Shown here one piece after another: positions 9,037-16,490 of a DNA stretch of 29,969 nucleotides. The stretch comes from JAFKKS01 sp039808325 (lineage in GTDB: Bacteria > Pseudomonadota > Alphaproteobacteria > Rhizobiales > Xanthobacteraceae). The position numbers and the translations under genes are program-made. Location of the stretch: NCBI GenBank assembly GCA_039808325.1, contig JBDHSU010000038.1:1-29969 (forward strand). Direction: 5' to 3'. The first letter of the stretch is position 1, and each line of letters opens with the position of its first letter. The notes beneath the pieces were generated by a model that was not told the DNA's origin, did no database searches, and saw only the letters and a program-made list of their open reading frames with translations.

Positions 9037-10005
9037 ATGAAGCGCCCTCTTGTCTCCCGCCGCAAAGTCATGGCGCTTGCCGGGGGCGCCTTGTTCATGC
9101 CCGTCGTGCGGGCCCAGGCGGCGCGGCCGCTCCACCTGATCGTCCCGTTTTCGGCCGGCGGAAACACTGACGTCGTCGCGCGCATCATCGCGCCCCGCGT
9201 TGGCGAGTTGTTGGATCGGACAGTCGTCGTTGAAAACAGGCCGAGCGCCAGCGCGATCATCGGCACGCAAGCCGTCGTCAACGCGGCACCGGATGGCGAC
9301 ACGATCCTCATGGTCGACACGACGCTGCCGGTTCTTCCTACGCTGCACGAGAAACTTCCCTTCGATATCTTCAAGGACCTGAAGCCGCTTGGTGCGGCAG
9401 TGTCCGCGCCGACGACGCTGGTGGTGCGCAGCTCGCTGAAGGCGCAGACGGTGAAAGACGTTATCGAACTCGCGCGCGCGGAGCCGGGGAAGCTCACTTT
9501 CGGCACCGGCAGCCTCGGCGGCACCGCGCATCTCGCCGGACTACTGATGCAAGAGGCCGCGGGCATTCGCATGACGCACGTGCCCTATGCGGGCGCGGGC
9601 CAGGCCATGAACGACTTGCTCGGCGGACATCTCGATACGACGTTCTCCGCGTATGCGGCCGTCCAGGGCATGATCGAGACGAAGAAGGTGCAAGCGATTG
9701 CAACGACGGGCGCCGAGCGTTTGCCGATTGCACCGGATCTCCCGACGTTTCGCGAATCCGGGCTGCCGCAAGTCGTCGTCGCTGCGCACTGGTGTTTCTA
9801 CGCGCCAGCGGGCGTCGATGCGTCTCTTGCCAAATCACTGAGCGAGACGCTGATGCGCGCCACGATGGACGAGAAGGTCAAGGCCGAGTTGCAGAAGCGG
9901 GGCTACGTTCCGGTCGGCGCGAACGCGGAGAAGCACGCGGAGATTCTGCGCGAAGAGTATGAGAAATGGGGCGGCGTGATGCGCCGGGCGAAGAAGGGGG
10001 CGTGA
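9037..10005 (+). CDS. Bug-family (TctC) periplasmic substrate-binding protein, second copy
   Basis: 322 residues with an N-terminal export signal, possibly Tat type (SRRKVMALAGGALFMPVVRA), then the Bug opening LHLIVPFSAGGNTDVVARII. VVENRPSASAIIGTQAV, LTFGTGSLGGTAHLAG and APDLPTFRESGLPQ are conserved family blocks. A good ribosome binding site (AGGAAAGG) precedes the ATG. It is the last gene of the run. It differs from the first Bug protein in most ligand-loop positions, so the locus probably recognises two related compounds, or one copy serves a sensory role; the latter is known for some Bug proteins but is only a possibility here. Confidence 0.93.
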   Translation: MKRPLVSRRKVMALAGGALFMPVVRAQAARPLHLIVPFSAGGNTDVVARIIAPRVGELLDRTVVVENRPSASAIIGTQAVVNAAPDGDTILMVDTTLPVLPTLHEKLPFDIFKDLKPLGAAVSAPTTLVVRSSLKAQTVKDVIELARAEPGKLTFGTGSLGGTAHLAGLLMQEAAGIRMTHVPYAGAGQAMNDLLGGHLDTTFSAYAAVQGMIETKKVQAIATTGAERLPIAPDLPTFRESGLPQVVVAAHWCFYAPAGVDASLAKSLSETLMRATMDEKVKAELQKRGYVPVGANAEKHAEILREEYEKWGGVMRRAKKGA

Positions 10006-10040
10006 GAAGAAGCCTGCTTTTTGATCCTATTGCGGCCACC

Positions 10041-10057
10041 AGCCGGCAGGCCCGGCT
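10041..10057 (+). terminator. Possible weak hairpin downstream of the Bug/SDR operon
   Basis: AGCCGG (10041-10046) and CCGGCT (10052-10057) form a perfect 6-bp stem around a 5-base loop, 36 bp after the Bug stop codon. No T run follows, so if it stops transcription it would do so weakly or with help from Rho. Confidence 0.25.
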
Positions 10058-10103
10058 GTCCGCTTGCGCGCGGGGGCTTTCTAACTCCAGGCGGTGTGGA
10101 CAC

Positions 10104-10199
10104 TTATCGAAGCCATAGGATGATGGCCGCGAGAGTGGCGACGGCCCGATAATTTCGGGTGGTCTTTTCGAAGCGGGTTGCGACGCGGGGCACTTTATT
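10104..10199 (-). pseudogene. 3' end of an IS5-family transposase gene
   Basis: The minus strand reads VATRFEKTTRNYRAVATLAA and then IILWLR before a stop at 10104. This is the characteristic C-terminus of IS5-family DDE transposases, which end in a LAA-IILWLR helix. Upstream the frame is closed by a TGA at 10200-10202, so only 31 codons remain and the catalytic core is gone. It lies in the 319-bp gap 10006-10324 between the Bug gene and the ThDP enzyme. The rest of that gap shows a short GC dyad at 10299-10312 and nothing else I can assign. Confidence 0.75.
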
Positions 10200-10324
10200 T
10201 CAATGCTGACACGACGGAGCATCGCTATAATCCAACATTCTCCAACACCGGCGCCCTGACGACGTTTGCCAAGACCGACAACAGAGGTCGGGTCGTTGCC
10301 CGACAGGTCGGGCCGGCCCGGCTT

Positions 10325-12106
10325 TCACTTCGGCAAGACCGCGTGCAGAACCTGCTTCGCGGTACCGGCGATGATGCCCGCCTCGTCGGGATCTCCGGTC
10401 AGGAGGGCCTTGGCGTAGTGCTTCGCCTGTTCGAGCGTGAGGTGCGGCGGCAGCGGCGGCACATTCGGATCGGTTTTGAACTCGACAACCGCCGGGCGAT
10501 CGGCATTCAAGGCCTCCCGCCACGCCGTGCCGACTTGCGACGGCTCGTCGCAAAATATCCCGCGAAGCCCGATAAGCTCGGCGAAGCGGTGGTAGGGGAC
10601 GTCGGGAATACACTGCGACGCTTCGAATTTCGGATCGCCCTCGATGACACGCTGTTCCCAGGTGACCTGATTGAGATCCTCGTTGTTGAACACGGCGCAA
10701 ACCCAATGCGGGGACGCCCAGTCGCGCCAATATTTCGCCACTGTGATCAACTCGGCCATGTTGTTCATCTGCATCGCGCCGTCGCCGACCAAAGCGACCA
10801 CGGTTCGGTCCGGATAAGCCAGCTTCGCGGCGATCGCATAGGGAACCGCCGCGCCCATCGAGGCGAGGCCGCCGGATAGCGATGCCATCATGCCGGTGCG
10901 CATCCTCACATCGCGGGCGTACCAGTTGGCGCAGGAACCAGAATCGCTGGTTACGACGGCCTTGTCCGGCAGTTGCGGTGAAAGCTCCCATGCGACCCGT
11001 TGCGGATTGATGGGGGTGGCGCTTTGCATCGCGCGTTCTTCCAGCGTCTTCCACCAGTCGGCGGTCCATCCGGCGATCGTGTCACGCCACGCGGAATCTT
11101 TCTTCGGCTGCAGCAGCGGCAGCAGCGCGCGTAATGTCTCCGCGCTGTCGCCGACGAGATTGACCTCCATCGGATAGCGCAAGCTCAACATGCCGGGATC
11201 GAGATCGATCTGGACGCCGCGCGCTTGGCCTTCCTTCGGCAGGAACTCCGCGTAAGGAAATCCAGACCCCACCATCAGCAGCGTGTCGCATTCGCTCATC
11301 AGGTCATAACTCGGCTTGGTGCCGAGCAGTCCGATCGAGCCCGTGACCCACGGCAGATCGTCGGCAAGGGCCGCCTTTCCAAGAAGGGCTTTGGCGACAC
11401 CGGCACCGAGGGCGTCCGCGACGGCCATCACTTCCTTCCCGGCCTGCAGCGCGCCCGCGCCCACCAGCATTGCCACCTTGGATCCGACGTTGAGAATGTC
11501 GGCGGCGCGGCGCAGCTCCACTTGCTGTGGCACGACCTTTGGCGCCGCATAGCCGATGCCGGAGTGCACCGTGCCGTGTTTGCGCGCGGGAGGCTGATAG
11601 GCCGCTTCCTGCAGGTCGTTCGGCAAGATCAGCGCCGTGACGCGGCGCTCGCCCAGCGCGATACGCACCGCGCGGTCGATAAGGTGACGAACCTGCGCGG
11701 GAACCGCCGCTTGGTGGACGTAGGCGCAGGCGACGTCCTTGAGCATCGCTGCGAGATCGAGCTCCTGCTGATAGTGACCTCCAAGTGCCGCGCGCGCCTG
11801 CTGCCCGCACAGCGCGAGCACGGGCATGTGGTCGAGGCGTGCGTCGTAAAGCCCCGTAATCAGGTGGGAGGCGCCGGGACCGGACGTGGCGATGCACACG
11901 CCGAGCTGGCCGGTGAATTTCGCGTGCGCGGTCGCCATGAACGCGGCCATCTCCTCGTGCCGCACCTGCACGAAGTCGATTTTTCCCTCAGCCCGCCGGA
12001 GTGCGCCGAACACGCCGTTTATGCCATCGCCCGGATAGCCAAAAATCCGGCGCACGCCCCAGGCGTGCAGCCGATCGACGAGAAAGTCGGAGACAGTTTG
12101 GGACAT
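10325..12106 (-). CDS. Thiamine diphosphate-dependent enzyme, acetolactate synthase/pyruvate oxidase-like
   Basis: 593 residues from the ATG at 12106. Three ThDP-family domains are visible. The N-terminal pyrimidine-binding domain has IFGYPGDGING and the catalytic glutamate in VRHEEMAAFMA (E51). A central domain follows from about residue 185. The C-terminal diphosphate domain has GDGAMQMNNMAEL (GDG at 441-443), ending in FNNEDLNQV as the usual ThDP/Mg motif. It resembles the PoxB/YdaP branch more than true anabolic IlvB, because no regulatory subunit gene adjoins it. The reaction is probably decarboxylation of pyruvate or another 2-oxo acid, but the acceptor cannot be read. The frame extends upstream to 12340 through the ligase gene, which is ignored. 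It follows the ligase by 80 bp on the same strand. Confidence 0.9.
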   Translation of the reverse strand: MSQTVSDFLVDRLHAWGVRRIFGYPGDGINGVFGALRRAEGKIDFVQVRHEEMAAFMATAHAKFTGQLGVCIATSGPGASHLITGLYDARLDHMPVLALCGQQARAALGGHYQQELDLAAMLKDVACAYVHQAAVPAQVRHLIDRAVRIALGERRVTALILPNDLQEAAYQPPARKHGTVHSGIGYAAPKVVPQQVELRRAADILNVGSKVAMLVGAGALQAGKEVMAVADALGAGVAKALLGKAALADDLPWVTGSIGLLGTKPSYDLMSECDTLLMVGSGFPYAEFLPKEGQARGVQIDLDPGMLSLRYPMEVNLVGDSAETLRALLPLLQPKKDSAWRDTIAGWTADWWKTLEERAMQSATPINPQRVAWELSPQLPDKAVVTSDSGSCANWYARDVRMRTGMMASLSGGLASMGAAVPYAIAAKLAYPDRTVVALVGDGAMQMNNMAELITVAKYWRDWASPHWVCAVFNNEDLNQVTWEQRVIEGDPKFEASQCIPDVPYHRFAELIGLRGIFCDEPSQVGTAWREALNADRPAVVEFKTDPNVPPLPPHLTLEQAKHYAKALLTGDPDEAGIIAGTAKQVLHAVLPK

Positions 12107-12146
12107 GGCATAACCTGGGCATCCGGCTGAAGCGCCGCTGTGTGCC

Positions 12147-12171
12147 AAAGCGCCAGCGCGGGAACGGTTCC
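12147..12171 (-). promoter_or_regulatory. Near-consensus EcfG-type promoter upstream of the ThDP enzyme
   Basis: On the minus strand GGAAC (12171-12167), a 16-bp spacer and CTTT (12150-12147) match GGAAC-N16-CGTT with one mismatch in the -10 element. A start site near 12140 would leave about 34 bases before the ATG. The -35 overlaps a perfect 15-bp dyad, CGGGAAC-G-GTTCCCG at 12159-12173, which could itself be an operator. Confidence 0.3.
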
Positions 12172-12186
12172 CGACGTTCTCGTCGA

Positions 12187-13197
12187 CTAAACGTCCGGCA
12201 GTCCGATTTGCTCGAAACGGCACTGCTTTGGTTCCTTGTCGGGACGCCATCGCAGGAACTTGGTGCCGTGGCGAAAGCGCCCGCCGGTAACATGATCGTA
12301 CTGGACCTCGACCACGATGTCGGGACGAAGCGGTTCCCATTCCGGTGAGCGCTCGGTGCTCCAGCGGCTTGGCCCGCCCGGAGCCCTGCCGGTGAAGCCG
12401 GGGGCTTTTCGGCGCGCCTCCAATTTCTTCGTGAGCGCTCCTCGATCCGACTTTGCAATCGAGGAGGTGAAGCCGATGTGATGCAGCAAGCCCGCGCGGT
12501 CATAGAGCCCGAGAAGCAGCGAGCCGACTTGCCGACTTTTGCTTGCGTAGCGAAACCCGCCGACGACACAGTCTGCCGTGCGAATGCGCTTGACCTTGAT
12601 CATGGCGCGCTCGCCTGGCTCATAGGCACCGTCGCGGCGCTTCGCGACGACGCCATCGGTCCCCATAGCGGCTCCGCTAAGCCATTGCAGCGCGCGTTTC
12701 CGGTCATGCGTCATGGGCGAGAGCCGAAAGGTTCTCGTCCGCCCGATGGCGCGGAGAAGATCTTCGAGGCGATCGCGACGATTCGAAAGCGGGAGGTCCA
12801 TCAGAGAATGTCCGCAGGACTGAAGGATATCGAACAGCATCAGCCGCGCCGGCGTCTCCTTGGCCAGGCGGGTGACGCGACTCGCGGCCGGGTGCAGGCG
12901 CATCTGCAGCGCGTCAAAGCTCAACTTTTCATCCGCCTCGATGACGAGTTCGCCGTCGACGATGAATCGACTGTCCCCAAGCCTGGCGAGGGCCTCGACG
13001 ACCTCCGGAAAATAGCGCCCTAGCGGTTTGCCTGACTTGGCGCGGAGGTCGACATCATTCCCAGCCTTGAAGACAAGGCAGCGAAATCCATCCCACTTCG
13101 GCTCGAACTGCCATTCCGGCCCGCAGGGAAGGGCGTCGGCAAGTCTCGCCTCCATCGGGCGGAGCGATGCGGGGGCCAGGAGCAAGGATCGTTCCAT
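12187..13197 (-). CDS. Stand-alone ATP-dependent DNA ligase (LigD ligase-domain/LigC-like)
   Basis: 336 residues from the ATG at 13197. Nucleotidyltransferase motif I is EPKWDGFR with the adenylated lysine at K34. Motif III appears as LMLFDIL, motif IV as GTDGVVAKRRDGAYEPGER and motif V as MIKVKRIRTADCVVGGF. A C-terminal OB domain follows and ends near PDIVVEVQYDHVTGGRFRHG. There is no polymerase or phosphoesterase domain, so this is the single-function type that seals nicks, often in stationary-phase or end-joining repair. No ku gene lies in the window. The frame continues upstream to 13533, but that part overlaps the divergent SCO gene and does not resemble a ligase. Confidence 0.93.
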   Translation of the reverse strand: MERSLLLAPASLRPMEARLADALPCGPEWQFEPKWDGFRCLVFKAGNDVDLRAKSGKPLGRYFPEVVEALARLGDSRFIVDGELVIEADEKLSFDALQMRLHPAASRVTRLAKETPARLMLFDILQSCGHSLMDLPLSNRRDRLEDLLRAIGRTRTFRLSPMTHDRKRALQWLSGAAMGTDGVVAKRRDGAYEPGERAMIKVKRIRTADCVVGGFRYASKSRQVGSLLLGLYDRAGLLHHIGFTSSIAKSDRGALTKKLEARRKAPGFTGRAPGGPSRWSTERSPEWEPLRPDIVVEVQYDHVTGGRFRHGTKFLRWRPDKEPKQCRFEQIGLPDV

Positions 13198-13248
13198 ATC
13201 ATTAAGGTTCAAGCACCGAAGTCGGGCGTCGCCACGAGCGACGCAAAT

Positions 13249-13275
13249 GCAACGACTTTCTCGGCCAAACGTTCG
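13249..13275. promoter_or_regulatory. Overlapping divergent EcfG-type promoter candidates for the ligase and the SCO gene
   Basis: In the 111-bp gap between the ligase and SCO starts, the minus strand reads CGAAC (13275-13271), 16 bp, CGTT (13254-13251). The plus strand reads GCAAC (13249-13253), 16 bp, CGTT (13270-13273). Each differs from GGAAC-N16-CGTT by one base in the -35. The -10 of each overlaps the -35 of the other, which follows from AACG and CGTT being reverse complements. Predicted start sites near 13244 and 13281 fit the ATG at 13197 and the GTG at 13309. Confidence 0.35.
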
Positions 13276-13308
13276 TTCTCTATCGCCGAGCGGATATAGA
13301 GATAGGCT

Positions 13309-14175
13309 GTGAACGGCAGACGAACAGATGGTCGGCATGGGCGTCGCTGGCTGAGGGCGGGGCTGTGTCTGCTTTTGATCCTTATGCCGGTCATGCCGGC
13401 CATCGCTGCCCTTCCTTCGTCTCAACTGAACGACGTGGCCGTGAACCCGCCACCCGACGCACGGCTGCCGCGAAGCGTTCGGGTTATCGACGCCAACGGC
13501 CATGCCGGCGAACTCGGCCAATATCTCGGGCAACCGACCTTGTTCGTGCTCGCGGACTACACATGCACGACGCTTTGTGGACCGATCGTTTCCTTGGTCA
13601 CTGCCGCTCTCGGGAAAACGGGATTGCGACCTGGTTCAGACTATCGGCTTGTCGTTCTTGGCCTGGACCCAAAGGACGGCGTTTCGGCCGCCCGCGAGAT
13701 GCAGCTCACGCGGCTCGGCGAGGACTCGAGCCTTTCTGCCGCCTCCGCCTTTCTCACCGCCGCGCCGGCGATCGTGCGGCAGGTCACCGCTGCGCTCGGC
13801 TATCACTATGTGATCGACAATGACCGGGACCAGATCGCGCATCCGGCGGTGGTCTTTGCACTGACAGCGAATGGGCGCGTCGCTCGTATGCTCTCTGGTT
13901 TGGCGATTGATGGTGCAAGTCTTCGCTTGGCGCTGGTTGAGGCGGGCGACGGAAAAATCGGAACTTTGCGCGATCAAGTTCATCTGCTCTGCTATGGCTT
14001 CGATGCCGCGAGAGGCGTTTACACGCTCACCATATCGAGACTGCTGGCCGTGGCGGGGCTTGTGACTATTTTGGCCTTGGGTGGCTTGATCGGCATGTTG
14101 ATTTTGAACTCGCGGCGACAAGACCCGGTTGACAACGGGACGTCCGCGCCGCGCCACGAGGCGGGCCGCCCATGA
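13309..14175 (+). CDS. SCO1/SenC-family copper protein with a C-terminal membrane anchor
   Basis: 288 residues beginning at GTG 13309, the only start in front of a good signal sequence (RRWLRAGLCLLLILMPVMPA). The thioredoxin-like domain carries the copper ligands C86 and C90 (YTCTTLCGP) and H178 (QIAHPAVVF), all three required for SCO function. After LLCYGFDAARGVYTLTISRL comes a C-terminal transmembrane helix (about 245-270), an arrangement seen in SCO proteins that travel with alternative complex III and caa3 oxidases. Its role would be to insert or reduce copper at the CuA site of the oxidase encoded about 8 kb downstream. It overlaps the MgtC-like gene by 4 bp. Confidence 0.9.
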   Translation: MNGRRTDGRHGRRWLRAGLCLLLILMPVMPAIAALPSSQLNDVAVNPPPDARLPRSVRVIDANGHAGELGQYLGQPTLFVLADYTCTTLCGPIVSLVTAALGKTGLRPGSDYRLVVLGLDPKDGVSAAREMQLTRLGEDSSLSAASAFLTAAPAIVRQVTAALGYHYVIDNDRDQIAHPAVVFALTANGRVARMLSGLAIDGASLRLALVEAGDGKIGTLRDQVHLLCYGFDAARGVYTLTISRLLAVAGLVTILALGGLIGMLILNSRRQDPVDNGTSAPRHEAGRP

Positions 14176-14876
14176 ACACCATGCCGCTTGTCTTGACGTG
14201 GCCCGATCTTGGGCTCCGCCTGCTTTCGTCGATCTTGGCTGGGATCATCATCGGCTATAACCGTGGCGAACACGGCAAGGCCGCGGGCGTAAGAACCACC
14301 GTGCTCGTTTGCGTGGCCGCTACTCTGGCGATGTTGCAGGTCAATCTGCTGCTGCCGATGGGCGGTAAGGCATCGGATTCTTTCATAACGAACGATCTTA
14401 TGCGGCTCCCGCTCGGGATTCTCACCGGGGTCGGCTTCATCGGCGGCGGCGCCATCTTACGCCGGGGCGAGCTTGTGACAGGCGTCACCACCGCCGCGAC
14501 GATTTGGTACGTCACCATGATGGGTCTTTGCTTCGGTGGCGGGCAGGTCATTCTCGGGTGGATTGCCACCACAATCGGGATACTCGTGCTGTGGTTCATG
14601 AAGTGGTTGGAAGGGGCGATGCCGCAACAATTCCGCTCGCGTTTGACCGTTACGGCGACGGCGGATGGACTATCGGCTGAGGAACTGCAAGCGTGTATTC
14701 GCGAATACGCTCTCATCCCGAAGACATTTGAAATGGCGAGCGATGGTACCAATCGCGAGTTCGTGTGCGAATTGACGGCACTCCGAAAAGCCTCGGATAT
14801 CAAAACGCCGCCGCTTGTCGATTATCTCATCGCGCGCCCCGACGTCCATATCGTCCGTTGGAAGCCGCTCGGCTGA
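14172..14876 (+). CDS. MgtC/SapB-family membrane protein
   Basis: 234 residues. The N-terminal MgtC domain has about four to five membrane segments and the family signatures GIIIGYNRGEHGKAAGVRTT and LRLPLGILTGVGFIGGGAIL-like text (MRLPLGILTGVGFIGGGAIL), followed by VTGVTTAATIW. A soluble C-terminal domain of about 80 residues (RSRLTVTATADGLS onward) resembles the ACT-like tail of MgtC. MgtC proteins affect survival at low magnesium and modulate the F1Fo ATPase in Salmonella; a respiratory link fits the context but is inference. It is coupled to the SCO gene by a 4-bp overlap. Its last 50 bp overlap the end of the convergent actF gene, so the two 3' ends share sequence. Confidence 0.92.
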   Translation: MNTMPLVLTWPDLGLRLLSSILAGIIIGYNRGEHGKAAGVRTTVLVCVAATLAMLQVNLLLPMGGKASDSFITNDLMRLPLGILTGVGFIGGGAILRRGELVTGVTTAATIWYVTMMGLCFGGGQVILGWIATTIGILVLWFMKWLEGAMPQQFRSRLTVTATADGLSAEELQACIREYALIPKTFEMASDGTNREFVCELTALRKASDIKTPPLVDYLIARPDVHIVRWKPLG

Positions 14877-15960
14877 TTTTGTCCAGGACGTACGCACGGA
14901 GGAGCGAGCCGAGAAAACCCCCAGGGCTAATCTGCCGACGAAACAGCGCGAGCCATAAAATCAACCATGTCGCCCCGGCGAAAGCGAATGCCGCGCAAAG
15001 ACTGACGCTTAGCAGAATGGATGGCGCTTGCAGCGGCGGCAGGCAGAGGATGCCGGCTTCCCATGGGCGTAGAAGCAGCGTGACGGCTGTAACCAATATC
15101 AGCGGACGCCTGGCGTTACGAACGCGCGCGGAGAGAAGCAATCCGAACGGAATGATGAACTGAAACAGAACGAGCGCCGCGAACGGAACGGACCATCCGT
15201 TCTCCACGCGTTTGAGATACCACGTCACCTCCTCCGGAATGTTGCCCGCCCAAATGATGATGTACTGCATGGCGTGGTTGTATGCCCACAACAATAGGGT
15301 CGAGAGCAGGAGGCCGCCGTAGGCTCCGAGCCGCATCTGCGGACGCGTGCGCGTCGCAAGCAGCACGAGGATGCCGAAGGAGAGCCCGGTGAGCAGAACG
15401 AAGGTGAGAAAGAGCAGACCATAGATCGACGAATGAAAATGCGGCTCGATCGATTCGAACCAATCGATCCCGGCGAATGAGACCGTCAGCGTGAAAACGA
15501 TCAGTCCGGCCGATGCGGCGCGTTTCATGGCGTCGTCGTCGCCGTAGGCGCGAGCGGTCCATTCGGCGAGCGCGCTCCAGATGAGGAAATACGCGAACGC
15601 ACGCAGCGAATAGAACCATGGCGTGAGATAGACAGTCTGAAACGCGCTGCCCTCGAAGGAAGGAGCGGCCCACACGTAGAGCCAGCGCTGGCCGAGAAGG
15701 ATCGGCACGAAGAGGAGGCCGGCGACCGGCATCGTTCGCGCGGCTGTGCCGAGGATGGGATGGAGGTCGCGGGTCCAGCCGCCGCGCACAAGGTAACTGA
15801 CCATGAGCACGCCGAGGGCGCCGACCGGTATGGCGACGACCGAGGCGGCCATCGCGAGGTAGGCGGCGAGAAGCGTGCGCACGTCGAGCCACAATCCCAC
15901 TGCGCAAGCGACCGCGCCGAGTGCAGCGGTGGTGAGGAGGGTACGCTCCGTCGCGGTCAT
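14827..15960 (-). CDS. actF: Alternative complex III, quinol-binding membrane subunit ActF
   Basis: 377 residues with about ten predicted membrane helices, related to ActC/NrfD-type quinol-binding subunits. ActF-type landmarks include GGWTRDLHPILGTAART-like text near residue 60, PWFYSLRAFAYFLIW and WAYNHAMQYIIIWAGNIPEE, the last being very characteristic of ActF. It is the last gene of the act operon and overlaps actE by 4 bp. In the known complex structures ActF lies beside ActC in the membrane and may provide a proton path. Its 3' end overlaps the convergent mgtC-like gene by 50 bp. The C-terminal tail is rich in Arg and Gly and is probably cytoplasmic. Confidence 0.93.
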   Translation of the reverse strand: MTATERTLLTTAALGAVACAVGLWLDVRTLLAAYLAMAASVVAIPVGALGVLMVSYLVRGGWTRDLHPILGTAARTMPVAGLLFVPILLGQRWLYVWAAPSFEGSAFQTVYLTPWFYSLRAFAYFLIWSALAEWTARAYGDDDAMKRAASAGLIVFTLTVSFAGIDWFESIEPHFHSSIYGLLFLTFVLLTGLSFGILVLLATRTRPQMRLGAYGGLLLSTLLLWAYNHAMQYIIIWAGNIPEEVTWYLKRVENGWSVPFAALVLFQFIIPFGLLLSARVRNARRPLILVTAVTLLLRPWEAGILCLPPLQAPSILLSVSLCAAFAFAGATWLILWLALFRRQISPGGFLGSLLRAYVLDKISRAASNGRYGRRGAR

Positions 15961-16490
15961 CGGCTGCGCTCAAGAGCGGGCCTCACATCGTCGGGAACGT
16001 CATCGAGCGATGCGTGTTGGCTCAGTTGCAGGGCGCGGATGTAAGCGACGATTGCCCAGCGGTCGCGGGGGCGCACACGCGAGGCATAGGAATACATCGC
16101 GCCGTAGCCGTTCGTGATCACGTCGAAGAAATGCTGGTCCGGCGCCGCCCGCAGCCGCTCGTCATGATAGCTTGGTGGCTGCGGAAAGCCGCGCTGCACG
16201 ATCATGCCATGCCCGCGTCCCGTACGATCGTGGCAAGGCGCGCAGTAGATGTTGAAGCGCTCCTGGCCGCGCGCCAGAAGTGTGGCCGTGACCGCCGGCT
16301 TTTCGACCTTCTCGGCGTCGCGGGCGAGATCCCCGCGCGCGACGGTGCCGGGAACGGGCGCCTGCAGGACCGTGCCGTCTCGGAACAGGCCGGGGGGCTC
16401 GTATTCGTGATATTTCGGCTGCGAATCCATGTTTGAATCGCCGCAACCAGCCAGCATCAGCGCCGCCAGGATGCAGGCGGCGCGCTTCAT
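15957..16490 (-). CDS. actE: Alternative complex III, monoheme cytochrome c lipoprotein ActE
   Basis: 177 residues. The N-terminal signal ends in the lipobox LAGC with the lipidated cysteine at C16. One c-type heme site is present, CAPCH at residues 83-87, in the context RFNIYCAPCHDRTGRGHGM. A methionine around YGAMYSYASRV probably serves as the distal ligand. This is the normal ActE design: a periplasmic, membrane-anchored cytochrome that passes electrons from ActA/ActB to the oxidase. Coupled by 4-bp overlaps to actD and actF. Confidence 0.94.
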   Translation of the reverse strand: MKRAACILAALMLAGCGDSNMDSQPKYHEYEPPGLFRDGTVLQAPVPGTVARGDLARDAEKVEKPAVTATLLARGQERFNIYCAPCHDRTGRGHGMIVQRGFPQPPSYHDERLRAAPDQHFFDVITNGYGAMYSYASRVRPRDRWAIVAYIRALQLSQHASLDDVPDDVRPALERSR

